Source: Deltaproteobacteria bacterium (GTDB lineage Bacteria > Myxococcota_A > Polyangia > JAAYKL01). Taken from it: DNA of 48,904 nt. The stretch covers positions 1 through 48,904 of the forward strand of contig JAUVDV010000039.1 of the NCBI GenBank assembly GCA_030595125.1, written 5' to 3'. The position numbers and the translations under genes were made by a program. The notes under the pieces are model-generated. The model was given only the letters and a program-made list of their open reading frames with translations, made no database searches and had not been told where the DNA came from. Below are positions 25,318-32,979 of this stretch, in pieces (position 1 is the stretch's first letter; each line of letters opens with the position of its first letter).

Positions 25318-26070
25318 CTACCCGCCGATGAGAGCGGCGATGTGGGCGTAGTTGACCTGGCTTGCCAGCTGGTTGGCGGGGACTTCGCTGGCGGCGTTGG
25401 TCACCTTGACGGTAACCATCACACGGTTGTGAACCATCACCATCACCTCTGCATTGTTACTGGCCTTGGTCCAGGATTGGGTGCCGGGGTACGTGCCGAA
25501 GTTCACCGGACCTCGACGCTCCTTCGAGGAATCTATCTGCATGCCGCGCATCATGTTGAACGGCATTGCGATCATGGGGTTCATCGAGGTGTCCACGACC
25601 TCTATCGTGGCTTCCATGCCACCCGAAGCGAGTTTGCACTTGGCGGTGGAGACGGAGATCCCCATCATGTTGGCGCTCTCACCTTCTATCTCACCCTTGA
25701 GGGCCCAGCCCGGTGCGGCGGTGGGCAGCGCCTGGGAGAGCGACTGCCACGGGATCATCTGAGCGGGTGCGCCTGCGGCGGGCTGACCCTGAGCCTGGCC
25801 CATGGCCTGCCCGAGGGCACCAGCCAGTCCCGCGAGCGGATTTGGCTGTTGCCCGGCGGGGGCGGCGGGTTGCCCGGGGACATTGGGCTGCACGGGTTGC
25901 ATGGGCTGCATGGGTTGTTGTCCAGGTTGCTGGAAACCGGGAGCCTGCCCCGGGTAGCCCTGTTGGGGATAGCCCTGGGGATACGGGTTCTGGGGCTCGG
26001 ACTGGCACCCGAAGATCAAAGCGAGTCCGGTGATAGCTATTGTTACGAGCAGTATTTTGAAGCCGGTCAT
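25318..26070 (-). CDS. Lipoprotein with Pro/Gln-rich linker, function unknown
   Basis: A 250-residue protein. The start at 26070 has AAGGAG seven bases upstream; a longer in-frame ATG at 26307 lies within the divergent gene and was rejected. The lipoprotein signal ends LIFGC (cysteine about 22). A linker of about 75 residues consists of PQGYPQQG, QQPMQPMQPVQP and GQAMGQAQGQ-type repeats. The C-terminal domain, about 140 residues, is beta-rich with GWALKGEIEGES and NNAEVMVMVHNRVMVTVKVTN; I do not recognise it. It lies 10 bases before the cysteine-rich protein gene on the same strand and may be cotranscribed with it and dtd. Divergent from the L-domain lipoprotein across 103 bases. Confidence 0.8.
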   Translation of the reverse strand: MTGFKILLVTIAITGLALIFGCQSEPQNPYPQGYPQQGYPGQAPGFQQPGQQPMQPMQPVQPNVPGQPAAPAGQQPNPLAGLAGALGQAMGQAQGQPAAGAPAQMIPWQSLSQALPTAAPGWALKGEIEGESANMMGISVSTAKCKLASGGMEATIEVVDTSMNPMIAMPFNMMRGMQIDSSKERRGPVNFGTYPGTQSWTKASNNAEVMVMVHNRVMVTVKVTNAASEVPANQLASQVNYAHIAALIGG

Positions 26071-26173
26071 TTCTGTTCTCCTTGAAAGTTCGGTCGCCGA
26101 ATGGACAAAGTACCACCGGGCACCACGCCGGTAAAGATGGTATGATCGTCCCGATAGATGGGGATGAATTACA

Positions 26174-27442
26174 ATGATCAATATTAAGAATCTTCTGCTG
26201 GGTCTGGTGCTGGCCATTGCTGCCGGCTGTTCAGACGGTTCGTCGAGCAGTGATGGTGGGACCGACACGGACACCGGCCCGATCGAGTGCAATCTGGGTG
26301 TGTACAACGGTGATTTTCAAATACACGAACAATCTGATGTCGCAACCCTTGCGGGATACACCTCTATATCGGGAAACCTTACAATCATGTGTCCTTCGTG
26401 CACCGACCTGAGCGAGTTGCTTTGCCTCACTTCGGTGGGTGGGTTGTTGCGGATAGAAAGCAACGACGCCCTTATAGATCTGGACGGCCTGAGCGTCCTC
26501 ACCTCGGTGGGCGGGAACTTGTCTATCGAACGCAACGCCGCCCTCACCGATCTGGACGGACTGAGCGGCCTCACTTCCGTGGGTGGGTTCTTTTCCTTTT
26601 ACTATAACGCCGTCCTTACAGATCTGGACGGTCTGAACTCCCTCACTTCGGTCGGTGGTTTGGAGATCGTCTACAATGCCGCCCTCACCGACCTTTACGG
26701 TCTGAGTTCCCTCACTACGGTGGTTGGAAACTTGTGGATCCGGAACAACGCCGTCCTTGCCAACCTTGACGGGTTGAGTTCCCTCACTTCGGTAGGTGGC
26801 TTGGGGATCGATTACAGCGCCATCCTCACCGACCTTGACGGGCTGAGTTCACTCACCTCGGTGGGCATGTTTCTGTACATTGAGAAAAACGCCGCCCTAA
26901 CAAGTCTTGACGGTTTGAGTGGGATCACTTCGGTAGGCGGGGATTTTTCAATCTCCGAAAACGTCACCCTCGTTGATCTGGGCGCGCTGAGCGGGATCAA
27001 CTCGGTGACCGGGGAAGTTTCAATCACCGAGAACCCCGCCCTCACAAACCTTGACGGCTTGAGCTCCGTTACCTCGGTAGGTGGTTTGGTGATCGATTAC
27101 AACGCCGCCCTCACTGACCTGGGCGCGCTGAGCGGGATTACCTCGGTGTACGGGGACTTTTCAATCACCGAAAACCCCGCTCTCACCAACCTGGAAGGTT
27201 TGAGCGGGATCACTTCGGTGGGTGGGGACTTGAGGATCGAAGAAAACGTCGCTCTCACCAACCTGGACGGGCTGAGTGGGATCACATGGGTGGGTGAATA
27301 CTTTATTGTTATGCACAACGACACCCTTCCCGACTGCGAGGTGTGCGACCTGCTGAACCAGTTCACAAGCGAACCCATTACTACAGACGTCGGGAGCAAC
27401 CTCGACGATTCGTGCTCGCCGGTTCCGACAAATTGTCCTTAG
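26174..27442 (+). CDS. Lipoprotein with leucine-rich/receptor L-domain-like repeats
   Basis: A 422-residue lipoprotein (signal ending IAAGC, cysteine about 19; then a short Asp-Thr linker). From about residue 60 to 390 it is built of roughly fourteen imperfect repeats of 22-24 residues, such as LTDLDGLSGLTSVGGNLSI, in which a leucine-rich strand alternates with a GxLxI strand. This pattern is typical of receptor L-domain / LRR-type solenoids that bind other proteins. The repeats are also visible at DNA level (ACTTCGGTGGGTGGG blocks) and may recombine. The protein should sit on the outer membrane as an adhesin or binding scaffold (inference). A TATGAT box at 26141-26146 may belong to its promoter. 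Confidence 0.9.
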   Translation: MINIKNLLLGLVLAIAAGCSDGSSSSDGGTDTDTGPIECNLGVYNGDFQIHEQSDVATLAGYTSISGNLTIMCPSCTDLSELLCLTSVGGLLRIESNDALIDLDGLSVLTSVGGNLSIERNAALTDLDGLSGLTSVGGFFSFYYNAVLTDLDGLNSLTSVGGLEIVYNAALTDLYGLSSLTTVVGNLWIRNNAVLANLDGLSSLTSVGGLGIDYSAILTDLDGLSSLTSVGMFLYIEKNAALTSLDGLSGITSVGGDFSISENVTLVDLGALSGINSVTGEVSITENPALTNLDGLSSVTSVGGLVIDYNAALTDLGALSGITSVYGDFSITENPALTNLEGLSGITSVGGDLRIEENVALTNLDGLSGITWVGEYFIVMHNDTLPDCEVCDLLNQFTSEPITTDVGSNLDDSCSPVPTNCP

Positions 27443-27548
27443 GATATTTGATAAGCTGCCAAGCCAATTATTCTTACACTAACGGTCATTTCGTCGGTAA
27501 AGGAGTCATAGTTCTTCAGATCTGTGTATGTTGCCCGGGGGCGAGTCA

Positions 27549-28445
27549 ATGCTAAAATATCGCCCGATGAAACAGGGCACCGGCAACTTTGCTACTTTGT
27601 TCAGCGTCGCTGTGCTGCTGTTGGTCGCGGCCTGCGGCGGAGCCACTCGGTTGCTGGAGCTGCGGCAGATCGATTCGGAACTGCTCGGACGTTCCAAGGA
27701 GTTCTCAGTACTCCGGGCCCCGGCGGCCGAGGGCGTCGATCCCGCGACCCTGCCCGTAGTAGTGCTGCTCCATGGCATGGGCGACAACCATGTATCCCTC
27801 GACCGCTTCGGTCTCTCGGAACGGCTCCGCGCTGCTATGAGCGAGGGCCGCTTGCCTCGGGTCCACTTCATCATGCCCGACGGTGAGCGGGGGTTCTGGA
27901 TCGACTGGCACGATGGTTCTCTTCTTTATGAGCGCTACGTCCTTGAGGAGATACTGCCTGCGGGCGAGGCCCTGCTGGGCGTGGAAGGAGGGCGCGATCG
28001 CCGACACGTAATGGGCGTCTCGATGGGCGGCATCGGTGCGCTGCAGATAGGCCTGCGACATCCCGAACAGTTCGCGTCAATAACCAGCCTTTCCGGTCTG
28101 ATTCTTGATGTGGAAAGGGCGCGGGATTTCCTGCATACGGCATTCGTCCGCCATGTAGTTGATCTCGAGCGGGTTTTCGGCGACGGCACGGACGAAGCGT
28201 ACATGAACGCCTGGAACCCATTTTGTACGTCGGCCCGCCGCGCTCCGGATCTCGGCCAAAAGATCTTTCTGGCCGCGGGCAGCCGCGAGGACGAGGATTT
28301 CCGAACCACGACCACAGCCTTCCATGAGCACCTCGAACGGCTCGGCGTTGATCACGAGTTCGAGATCTACGATGGCAAGCACGGATGGAAGTGGTGGGCG
28401 CCGGTTATCGAACGCTCCATCGCCTACGTTATTGGCGGTTCCTGA
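27549..28445 (+). CDS. Lipoprotein esterase (alpha/beta hydrolase, esterase D-like)
   Basis: A 298-residue predicted esterase anchored as a lipoprotein (signal ending LLLVAAC, cysteine 29). The fold is shown by VVVLLHGMGDN (oxyanion strand), the nucleophile elbow GVSMGG with S158, a C-terminal YDGKHGWKWW with the likely catalytic H278, and an acidic residue in GSREDEDF (D248 or D250). This pattern matches the putative-esterase family (Fes, esterase D, feruloyl esterase-like). Natural substrate is unknown. I chose ATG 27549, preceded by GGGGGCGAG; ATG 27567 also gives a signal peptide. The 3' end overlaps convergent tsaB by 17 bases. Confidence 0.83.
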   Translation: MLKYRPMKQGTGNFATLFSVAVLLLVAACGGATRLLELRQIDSELLGRSKEFSVLRAPAAEGVDPATLPVVVLLHGMGDNHVSLDRFGLSERLRAAMSEGRLPRVHFIMPDGERGFWIDWHDGSLLYERYVLEEILPAGEALLGVEGGRDRRHVMGVSMGGIGALQIGLRHPEQFASITSLSGLILDVERARDFLHTAFVRHVVDLERVFGDGTDEAYMNAWNPFCTSARRAPDLGQKIFLAAGSREDEDFRTTTTAFHEHLERLGVDHEFEIYDGKHGWKWWAPVIERSIAYVIGGS

Positions 28446-29154
28446 TTGGCAGTTTGGCGTCGGGTTTTCTTATGTAGTTGGGTTCGAGGGTCATGGGGTC
28501 GTCCGGGCCATCGCTTTTAAACAGTTCGAGGCCGCGAAGGGCGAGCAGATAGGCGTCGGGGGCGATTGTTTGGAGGGGGAGTATAACGCCCATATCGGCG
28601 AGATCCTCGCGGTATTTTTGAGCGCCGCTCCCGGTGAGGTACACGGGCTCCTCGCGCGATATCCCGCTCGTCAGATCGGAAAACCGCGAGGGGCTGATCA
28701 CACGTTCGTCGGAGATCATGGTGCAGGTGAGGAGGCCGGCTTTATGGGAGACGCGGTACATCGCCGCGTAGATCTCGCCCCTTCCGGCATCCAGCAGGGG
28801 AGCTACAAGACCATCAACTCCCGCGCCCAGCGCGATCGCCTCCAAGGTAGGCACGCCCTTGATGGAAGCACCACAGCTCGCGGCGATCCCCTTGGCTGTG
28901 CTTATGCCGATCCGCAGGCCAGTGAACGTACCGGGTCCGATACCGAAAACCACCAGATCCACGTCTTTCATCTCGTGGCCGCCCGTTTCGAGGATTACCC
29001 CCAGACGGTGGAGCAGTGTCTCCGCATGGCCGGGTTTGGCCGGGGCCGATATCTTTGCGAAGGCCTCGACCTGGTTGTCGCCCGTGTCGTCTTTTATGAG
29101 GACCCAGCCGGCGGATCCCTGAAAGGTAGAAGTATCAAAAGCCAGGATAAGCAT
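28429..29154 (-). CDS. tsaB: tRNA threonylcarbamoyladenosine biosynthesis protein TsaB
   Basis: Non-catalytic partner of TsaD in making the t6A modification at position 37 of ANN-decoding tRNAs. The 241-residue protein has the family's ASKHA fold and markers: MLILAFDTSTFQGSAGWVL at the start, VVFGIGPGTFTGLRIGISTAKGIA, and DAGRGEIYAAMYRV. It is essential in most bacteria. tsaC, tsaD and tsaE are not in the window. Its 3' end overlaps the convergent esterase gene by 17 bases. A long structured intergenic segment lies upstream between it and rpoZ. Confidence 0.93.
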   Translation of the reverse strand: MLILAFDTSTFQGSAGWVLIKDDTGDNQVEAFAKISAPAKPGHAETLLHRLGVILETGGHEMKDVDLVVFGIGPGTFTGLRIGISTAKGIAASCGASIKGVPTLEAIALGAGVDGLVAPLLDAGRGEIYAAMYRVSHKAGLLTCTMISDERVISPSRFSDLTSGISREEPVYLTGSGAQKYREDLADMGVILPLQTIAPDAYLLALRGLELFKSDGPDDPMTLEPNYIRKPDAKLPIRNRQ

Positions 29155-29171
29155 GCGATCTTAGTATCATG

Positions 29172-29348
29172 CCGCGCTCGCGCGGAGAAGATCGCATTTT
29201 TGCCCCCGCCGACCCCACCCCCGGCCCCTCCCCATTGCGGGGAGGGGAGATCTAAGGCTCTCTTTAAGCCCGCAGGGCTTGGCCGAAAGAATCCAAGTTC
29301 AATGAAGAAAATCAGGCCATCCTGACCGCGCCCTCATAAGGGCGCGGT
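29172..29348. other. Hairpin-rich intergenic segment between tsaB and rpoZ
   Basis: Four perfect inverted repeats lie within 177 bases: 29172-29185 (CCGCGC/GCGCGG), 29225-29247 (nine-base arms CCCCTCCCC/GGGGAGGGG, five-base loop), 29266-29280 (AAGCCC/GGGCTT, three-base loop) and 29325-29348 (ten-base arms ACCGCGCCCT/AGGGCGCGGT, four-base loop). None is followed directly by a T run, so they are not classical terminators. They may be REP-like elements or a structured RNA. No coding frame is credible here. Confidence 0.6.
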
Positions 29349-29356
29349 GAATACAC

Positions 29357-29385
29357 TTGAACACCGCCCTTATTTGACGTATGTT
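29357..29385 (+). promoter_or_regulatory. Possible rpoZ promoter
   Basis: TTGAAC (29357-29362) and TATGTT (29380-29385) are spaced by 17 bases, about 35 bases before the rpoZ ATG, and an AGGAGG ribosome site lies between. Each box matches four of six consensus positions, so this is a moderate prediction. Confidence 0.35.
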
Positions 29386-29420
29386 CCCCCAGCTTTTCAA
29401 AGGGATCCAGGAGGTTCCAT

Positions 29421-29663
29421 ATGGCTCGTGTAACAGTAGAAGATTGTCTGGAGAGAGTTCCCAGCCGTTTCGCGCTGGTCGTCGTCGCGGCCAAGCGGAC
29501 GCGCCAACTCATCAAGGGTTCCGACAAGATGGTCAAGAGCAAGAACCGCGAGGCGGTTACTTCCCTGCGCGAGATCGCGGCCGGGGCGGTGAACGTCAAG
29601 CAGAATGTCCAGGAACTTGTCGAGGCTACCGTCGAGGGCGCCCCTCAAAAAACCATCTACTAA
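29421..29663 (+). CDS. rpoZ: RNA polymerase omega subunit
   Basis: An 80-residue subunit that promotes RNA polymerase assembly and, in many bacteria, helps form a ppGpp-binding site. The characteristic sequence is present: MARVTVEDCLERVPSRFALVV, AAKRTRQL, then NREAVTSLREIAAGAV. Length matches the family. AGGAGG seven or eight bases before the ATG is the strongest ribosome site in this part of the window. It is transcribed alone: spoT or gmk, its frequent neighbours elsewhere, are absent here. The convergent vWA lipoprotein gene starts its 3' end 28 bases downstream. Confidence 0.94.
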   Translation: MARVTVEDCLERVPSRFALVVVAAKRTRQLIKGSDKMVKSKNREAVTSLREIAAGAVNVKQNVQELVEATVEGAPQKTIY

Positions 29664-29691
29664 TTCTCGGAAAAATTTCGGGCTCCCCGAT

Positions 29692-30729
29692 CTATTCGAT
29701 GGGAGGCATGTCGTTACAGGCGAGTTCTATCGAATCCAGTATTGTAGCAAATGCTCCGGCGAGATCTCCATCGCAGATATTGGCCCAGGTAGCATAACTC
29801 CCGGTCATGCTCAGGAACTCGTGGAGCCGGGGGGTTGCGGACGCAGCCCCGAAGGCGCTCGAGCAGCTGGAATTTTCAGGCCCTGATATCACGCCGAATA
29901 CCATGTGTTCGTAAGTCGGCTTGATGGAGAGGAACCCCTTGGCATCCGAAACGTACAGGTCGAGAGGACCGGGGGTGAAGTTCTCCGCATCCCAGAAGGC
30001 GGTCCAGTACGTGTTTGCCAGGGACTCGTCGTCCTCGTCGGTGATGATTATTGCCACGAACAGAGCGTCGTCGCGGAGGAAGCCGGCGTTCTCGGCGTTG
30101 ATGTGACCCTCTCCCAGGATGCCGTCGGTCATTCCGCGCCGAATAGCCTCCAGGGGCATCTCGTTGCTCCATCCACCTGTTCCAAGTTCGGCCACACACG
30201 CGAACTGATCCACCACGTCGGAGCTCGGGCCGGTCATGAACAGACTGGTCGGAGCGTCGCACGAGCCTCCGTTCCCCAGGGGCGTATTCTGGAGAACTCC
30301 GTCTTCTCCCTCCTCGAGGGGGCATCCGATGGGCGTACAGTCGTGGTGGTCCACATCCGTCGAGGTTACCCCGACGTGGTAATCGAGCTGACCACCGGTG
30401 CCGCCCACTTCGTATGCGTCGAGGGCCTCGATGAAGCCGGCGAAGTTGGCGATGAGGTTGGTCTGCTCGTCGCCCATGCTCCCCGAGTTGTCTATGACAA
30501 AGAGAATATCCATCTTGTCACAACCATCATCAGCGTCGCCGTCGGAGTCACTGTCGGAATCGCTGTCAGAGTCGCCGTCCGTATCAGTGTCCCCATCTGT
30601 GTCCGTGTCCGTATCCCCATCGGTATCGCCGTCCGCGCTGCTGGGATCACTCGTGTCTTCACATCCCGGCAAGGCTGCCACGAGCAATGCCGATTGAAGG
30701 ATGAAGAGAGCTATTTTGAGGGTGTTCAT
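29692..30729 (-). CDS. vWA-domain lipoprotein with Asp-Thr/Asp-Ser linker
   Basis: A 345-residue lipoprotein. I chose the ATG at 30729, preceded by GAGAGGA; an upstream in-frame ATG at 30741 is less well placed. The signal ends VAALPGC (cysteine 23); a linker of Asp-Thr-Asp-Gly and Asp-Ser repeats spans about residues 33-69. A von Willebrand factor A domain follows, with a complete metal-binding MIDAS motif DNSGSM (D80-S84) and IIITDEDDES later. The domain also has seven or more cysteines, suggesting disulfides outside the cytoplasm. vWA domains bind protein ligands via the metal ion; here a surface-exposed adhesin or scaffold is likely but unproven. It is divergent from another linker lipoprotein at 30863. 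Confidence 0.87.
   Translation of the reverse strand: MNTLKIALFILQSALLVAALPGCEDTSDPSSADGDTDGDTDTDTDGDTDTDGDSDSDSDSDSDGDADDGCDKMDILFVIDNSGSMGDEQTNLIANFAGFIEALDAYEVGGTGGQLDYHVGVTSTDVDHHDCTPIGCPLEEGEDGVLQNTPLGNGGSCDAPTSLFMTGPSSDVVDQFACVAELGTGGWSNEMPLEAIRRGMTDGILGEGHINAENAGFLRDDALFVAIIITDEDDESLANTYWTAFWDAENFTPGPLDLYVSDAKGFLSIKPTYEHMVFGVISGPENSSCSSAFGAASATPRLHEFLSMTGSYATWANICDGDLAGAFATILDSIELACNDMPPIE
30536..30650 (-). repeat. In-frame tandem repeat encoding Asp-Thr/Asp-Ser linker
   Basis: Hexamer-type repeats inside the vWA lipoprotein gene, read on the minus strand. They are imperfect (GAC/GAT plus ACA/ACG/TCC/TCT) and keep the frame. Confidence 0.8.
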
Positions 30730-30862
30730 ATTTCCTCTCATTTTTTTGAATTTGTCTTTTCCTGTTCTCATGTCCACCAATACAAGTGTACACCTTGATG
30801 ATTAATGGATGCGTTTAAACATATTCGTTCAAATCAATGATACAATCATTGGGGAGCTGATA

Positions 30863-31840
30863 ATGAACAAAAGAATCGTAAAACTCTTTTTTCTTTTGGT
30901 GCTGCTGACGGTTGGAAACTGTGCGGGGCTCGAGGAAACTGAGGGGCTGGGCACCATAGATCTGGATGCCGATACGGACACGGATACGGACGGCGACTCT
31001 GACAGCGACTCCGATTCCGACAGTGACTCCGACTCCGATTCCGACAGTGACACGGACACCGACTCGGACACCGACTCGGACACCGATACCGATGCAGACA
31101 CAGATACCGACACGGACACTGATACAGGCACGGACACGGGTACGGACACAGGCACGGACACGGGTACGGATACGGGCACGGACACGGGCACCGATACGGA
31201 CACAGACACTGATACCGGGCCGGACATCTCGAATCCCGGGGCCCAGTGCCACCCGACAGGAACCTGCCTTGGAAACGCTCATTGCGCCCAGGTATTTGTG
31301 TCCGAGATCACCAGCTATTGCTATCTGAATTGCGGCGGGGCTCCCTCGGTCTGCACCAGCACTGCATGGCCCAACTGTTACGCGGGAGTTACTCCGCCGA
31401 CATGCTTTGCCACGACCACGGTTACGGGCACCTTCAATTGCGTCATCAACAACTGGTCCTCTGTTTCCAGCAATGTCGCCATGGTGAATGACGGCACAAC
31501 CACCTATCATACCTCCTGTGCGGCCCAGTACGTTGCGTCGACCAGTGAATATCAGATACAGATCAATTACAGTCCGACGAGCGACACACAGCTCGATATC
31601 CTGGTGATATGGCCCGCAGCGGATCACGCGACCACCCCGGATATCACCAATGCGGAGTTTCAGGTCGTGGATGTCGACTATTCGGGAACAACTCCCATCG
31701 AACGCTGGATCAGGGCTTTCGGGCTTCCACCGGGCACGGGGACCGTCAACCTCTCACAGGCCAGCACTACAGCCGGAGGAACCATCGCGGGAACTCTTAG
31801 CTTGACGGGTTATTCCTACGACGCCGAGCTCACTCCATAG
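30863..31840 (+). CDS. Lipoprotein with the longest Asp-Thr/Asp-Ser linker
   Basis: A 325-residue lipoprotein; ATG 30863 follows GGGGAG by 7 bases. Signal MNKRIVKLFFLLVLLTVGNC (cysteine 20). Residues about 35-120 are almost entirely Asp-Thr, Asp-Ser and Gly-Thr-Asp repeats, over 80 residues of acidic linker. A cysteine-rich segment with about nine cysteines (QCHPTGTCLGNAHC, YCYLNC, CTSTAWPNC) follows, then a C-terminal beta-sandwich-like domain of about 120 residues (ATTTVTGTFNCVINNWSS, LDILVIWPAA, GGTIAGTLSLTGYSYDA). No family is recognised. It starts divergently from the vWA lipoprotein, and the pair share a 133-base control region, suggesting they act together on the cell surface. Confidence 0.86.
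   Translation: MNKRIVKLFFLLVLLTVGNCAGLEETEGLGTIDLDADTDTDTDGDSDSDSDSDSDSDSDSDSDTDTDSDTDSDTDTDADTDTDTDTDTGTDTGTDTGTDTGTDTGTDTGTDTDTDTDTGPDISNPGAQCHPTGTCLGNAHCAQVFVSEITSYCYLNCGGAPSVCTSTAWPNCYAGVTPPTCFATTTVTGTFNCVINNWSSVSSNVAMVNDGTTTYHTSCAAQYVASTSEYQIQINYSPTSDTQLDILVIWPAADHATTPDITNAEFQVVDVDYSGTTPIERWIRAFGLPPGTGTVNLSQASTTAGGTIAGTLSLTGYSYDAELTP
30967..31217 (+). repeat. Longest in-frame Asp-Thr/Asp-Ser-coding tandem repeat
   Basis: About 250 bases of imperfect GACACG/GACTCC/GATACC hexamers and GGCACGGACACG dodecamers inside the lipoprotein gene. The later part (31125-31195) is built from the 12-base unit, giving TDTG. All units are multiples of three. Confidence 0.85.
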
Positions 31841-32876
31841 AGCCTGTCTCGGCAGGCCGAACCCCTTTCAATTCTCCGAGTTTGAGTCCTTCGATGGACA
31901 GGCTGACAGCGCCGATGACGCTGCTCACACCGACATCGAGCAGCCAGCTGAACCAGGAGAACGCCACCGCGATCACGGGCTCCACATCGAAGCCCTCCAC
32001 CAGAGCGAACATTATCGCCGCGTGATATACACCAACGTATCCAGGGGCGGAGGGTACGGCCACGCCGAAACCGATGCAGGTAAGCAACACCAGGCCCCAT
32101 GCCAGGGACGAGGGGAGTCCGAAGGCCTCCAGACGCAGCATCATCGTTGCGAGCGCGGCGCCCCAGATGCATATGGAGAGACCCACGGCGATGAGCGTCC
32201 CTCGGGTATCCTTGAGGGCGCCGAAACCGGCGGAAAAACGGATCCATATATTTCGCAGTCTTGTGAGAAGGCCACGACCTGTTTTCGGTTGCTCATCGCC
32301 TCGCCTTCGACGAGCGAGGATTATCAGGACGACGAAACCGATTCCCAGCAGGACGCTCAGAAAGATGGAGACAGTGCGGACAGATCCGGGAAGCGGCGTC
32401 ACCTGAATGGCGGCAAGGGCGATGGTGGCCAGCAGGGTCATGTCCAGCATTCGCTCCAGCGCAAGGCTTCCCACAACCGACGGGAAGCTGAGATTGGCCC
32501 CCCTGTGGATCGCCGCGCTGCGGGCGACCTCACCCGCCCTCAAGGGCAGTACGTTATTGGCAAGGAACCCAATACATATATACCGATATGCCTGGGCCCG
32601 ACGCAGGTCGCCGACGGGCTTGAGAAGGTGACGAACCAGCAGGGAGCGGAGAACGATCAGGCAGAGCCAGTACACGGCAATGGATCCGAGAAGGGGAAGG
32701 ATTTCGATCCTGTCGGTGGATGCTATCAGCTCCTTGAAGTGTTCGCCGATCGTCACGTTTCCGAAGATGATGTCGCGAAAAACGTACGCCAGACCGCACG
32801 CGGAGAGCGCAATTCCCAGCAGCGCGAAGACTGATCTCCGAAAGCCGTTTGCTCTCCCTTTTTCCACTTCGGACAC
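31830..32876 (-). CDS. Lysylphosphatidylglycerol synthase-like transmembrane protein (UPF0104/YbhN type)
   Basis: A membrane protein with about eight helices and the hallmark motif FLANNVLPLRAGEVARSAAIHRG seen in two parts (FLANNVLPLRAGE, ARSAAI), followed by SLALERMLD, as in the flippase-like domain of MprF and in AglD/YbhN proteins. The catalytic synthase domain of MprF is absent, so this is the stand-alone membrane part, probably a lipid or polyprenol-linked substrate transporter. Two starts are possible: GTG 32876 (348 residues, GAGAGG ten bases upstream) or ATG 32972 (380 residues), which would reach the gpsA start; I chose GTG. It is divergent from gpsA, hinting at a lipid-related link. 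The 3' end overlaps a lipoprotein gene by 11 bases. Confidence 0.82.
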   Translation of the reverse strand: MSEVEKGRANGFRRSVFALLGIALSACGLAYVFRDIIFGNVTIGEHFKELIASTDRIEILPLLGSIAVYWLCLIVLRSLLVRHLLKPVGDLRRAQAYRYICIGFLANNVLPLRAGEVARSAAIHRGANLSFPSVVGSLALERMLDMTLLATIALAAIQVTPLPGSVRTVSIFLSVLLGIGFVVLIILARRRRGDEQPKTGRGLLTRLRNIWIRFSAGFGALKDTRGTLIAVGLSICIWGAALATMMLRLEAFGLPSSLAWGLVLLTCIGFGVAVPSAPGYVGVYHAAIMFALVEGFDVEPVIAVAFSWFSWLLDVGVSSVIGAVSLSIEGLKLGELKGVRPAETGSME

Positions 32877-32979
32877 CTGGATGAGACCTCTCTGTGTTTG
32901 CAACAAGAAACGTGGTCGAGTTTTGGGCAATCTTGAGCCCGGTTGTAAAGACCCAATCTGTTGGCCTATCATCCAAACC

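Noticed and set aside
26460-27300. Possible CRISPR-like array
   Set aside because: The repeats are in-frame coding units of the leucine-rich lipoprotein, with no unique spacers of constant length and no cas genes.
30829-31227. Frame of Val-Ser repeats on the minus strand (similar ones at 19267-19602 and 48324-48596 on the plus strand)
   Set aside because: These are the complement of Asp-Thr linker repeats; the Asp-Thr reading has signal peptides and ribosome sites, the Val-Ser reading does not.
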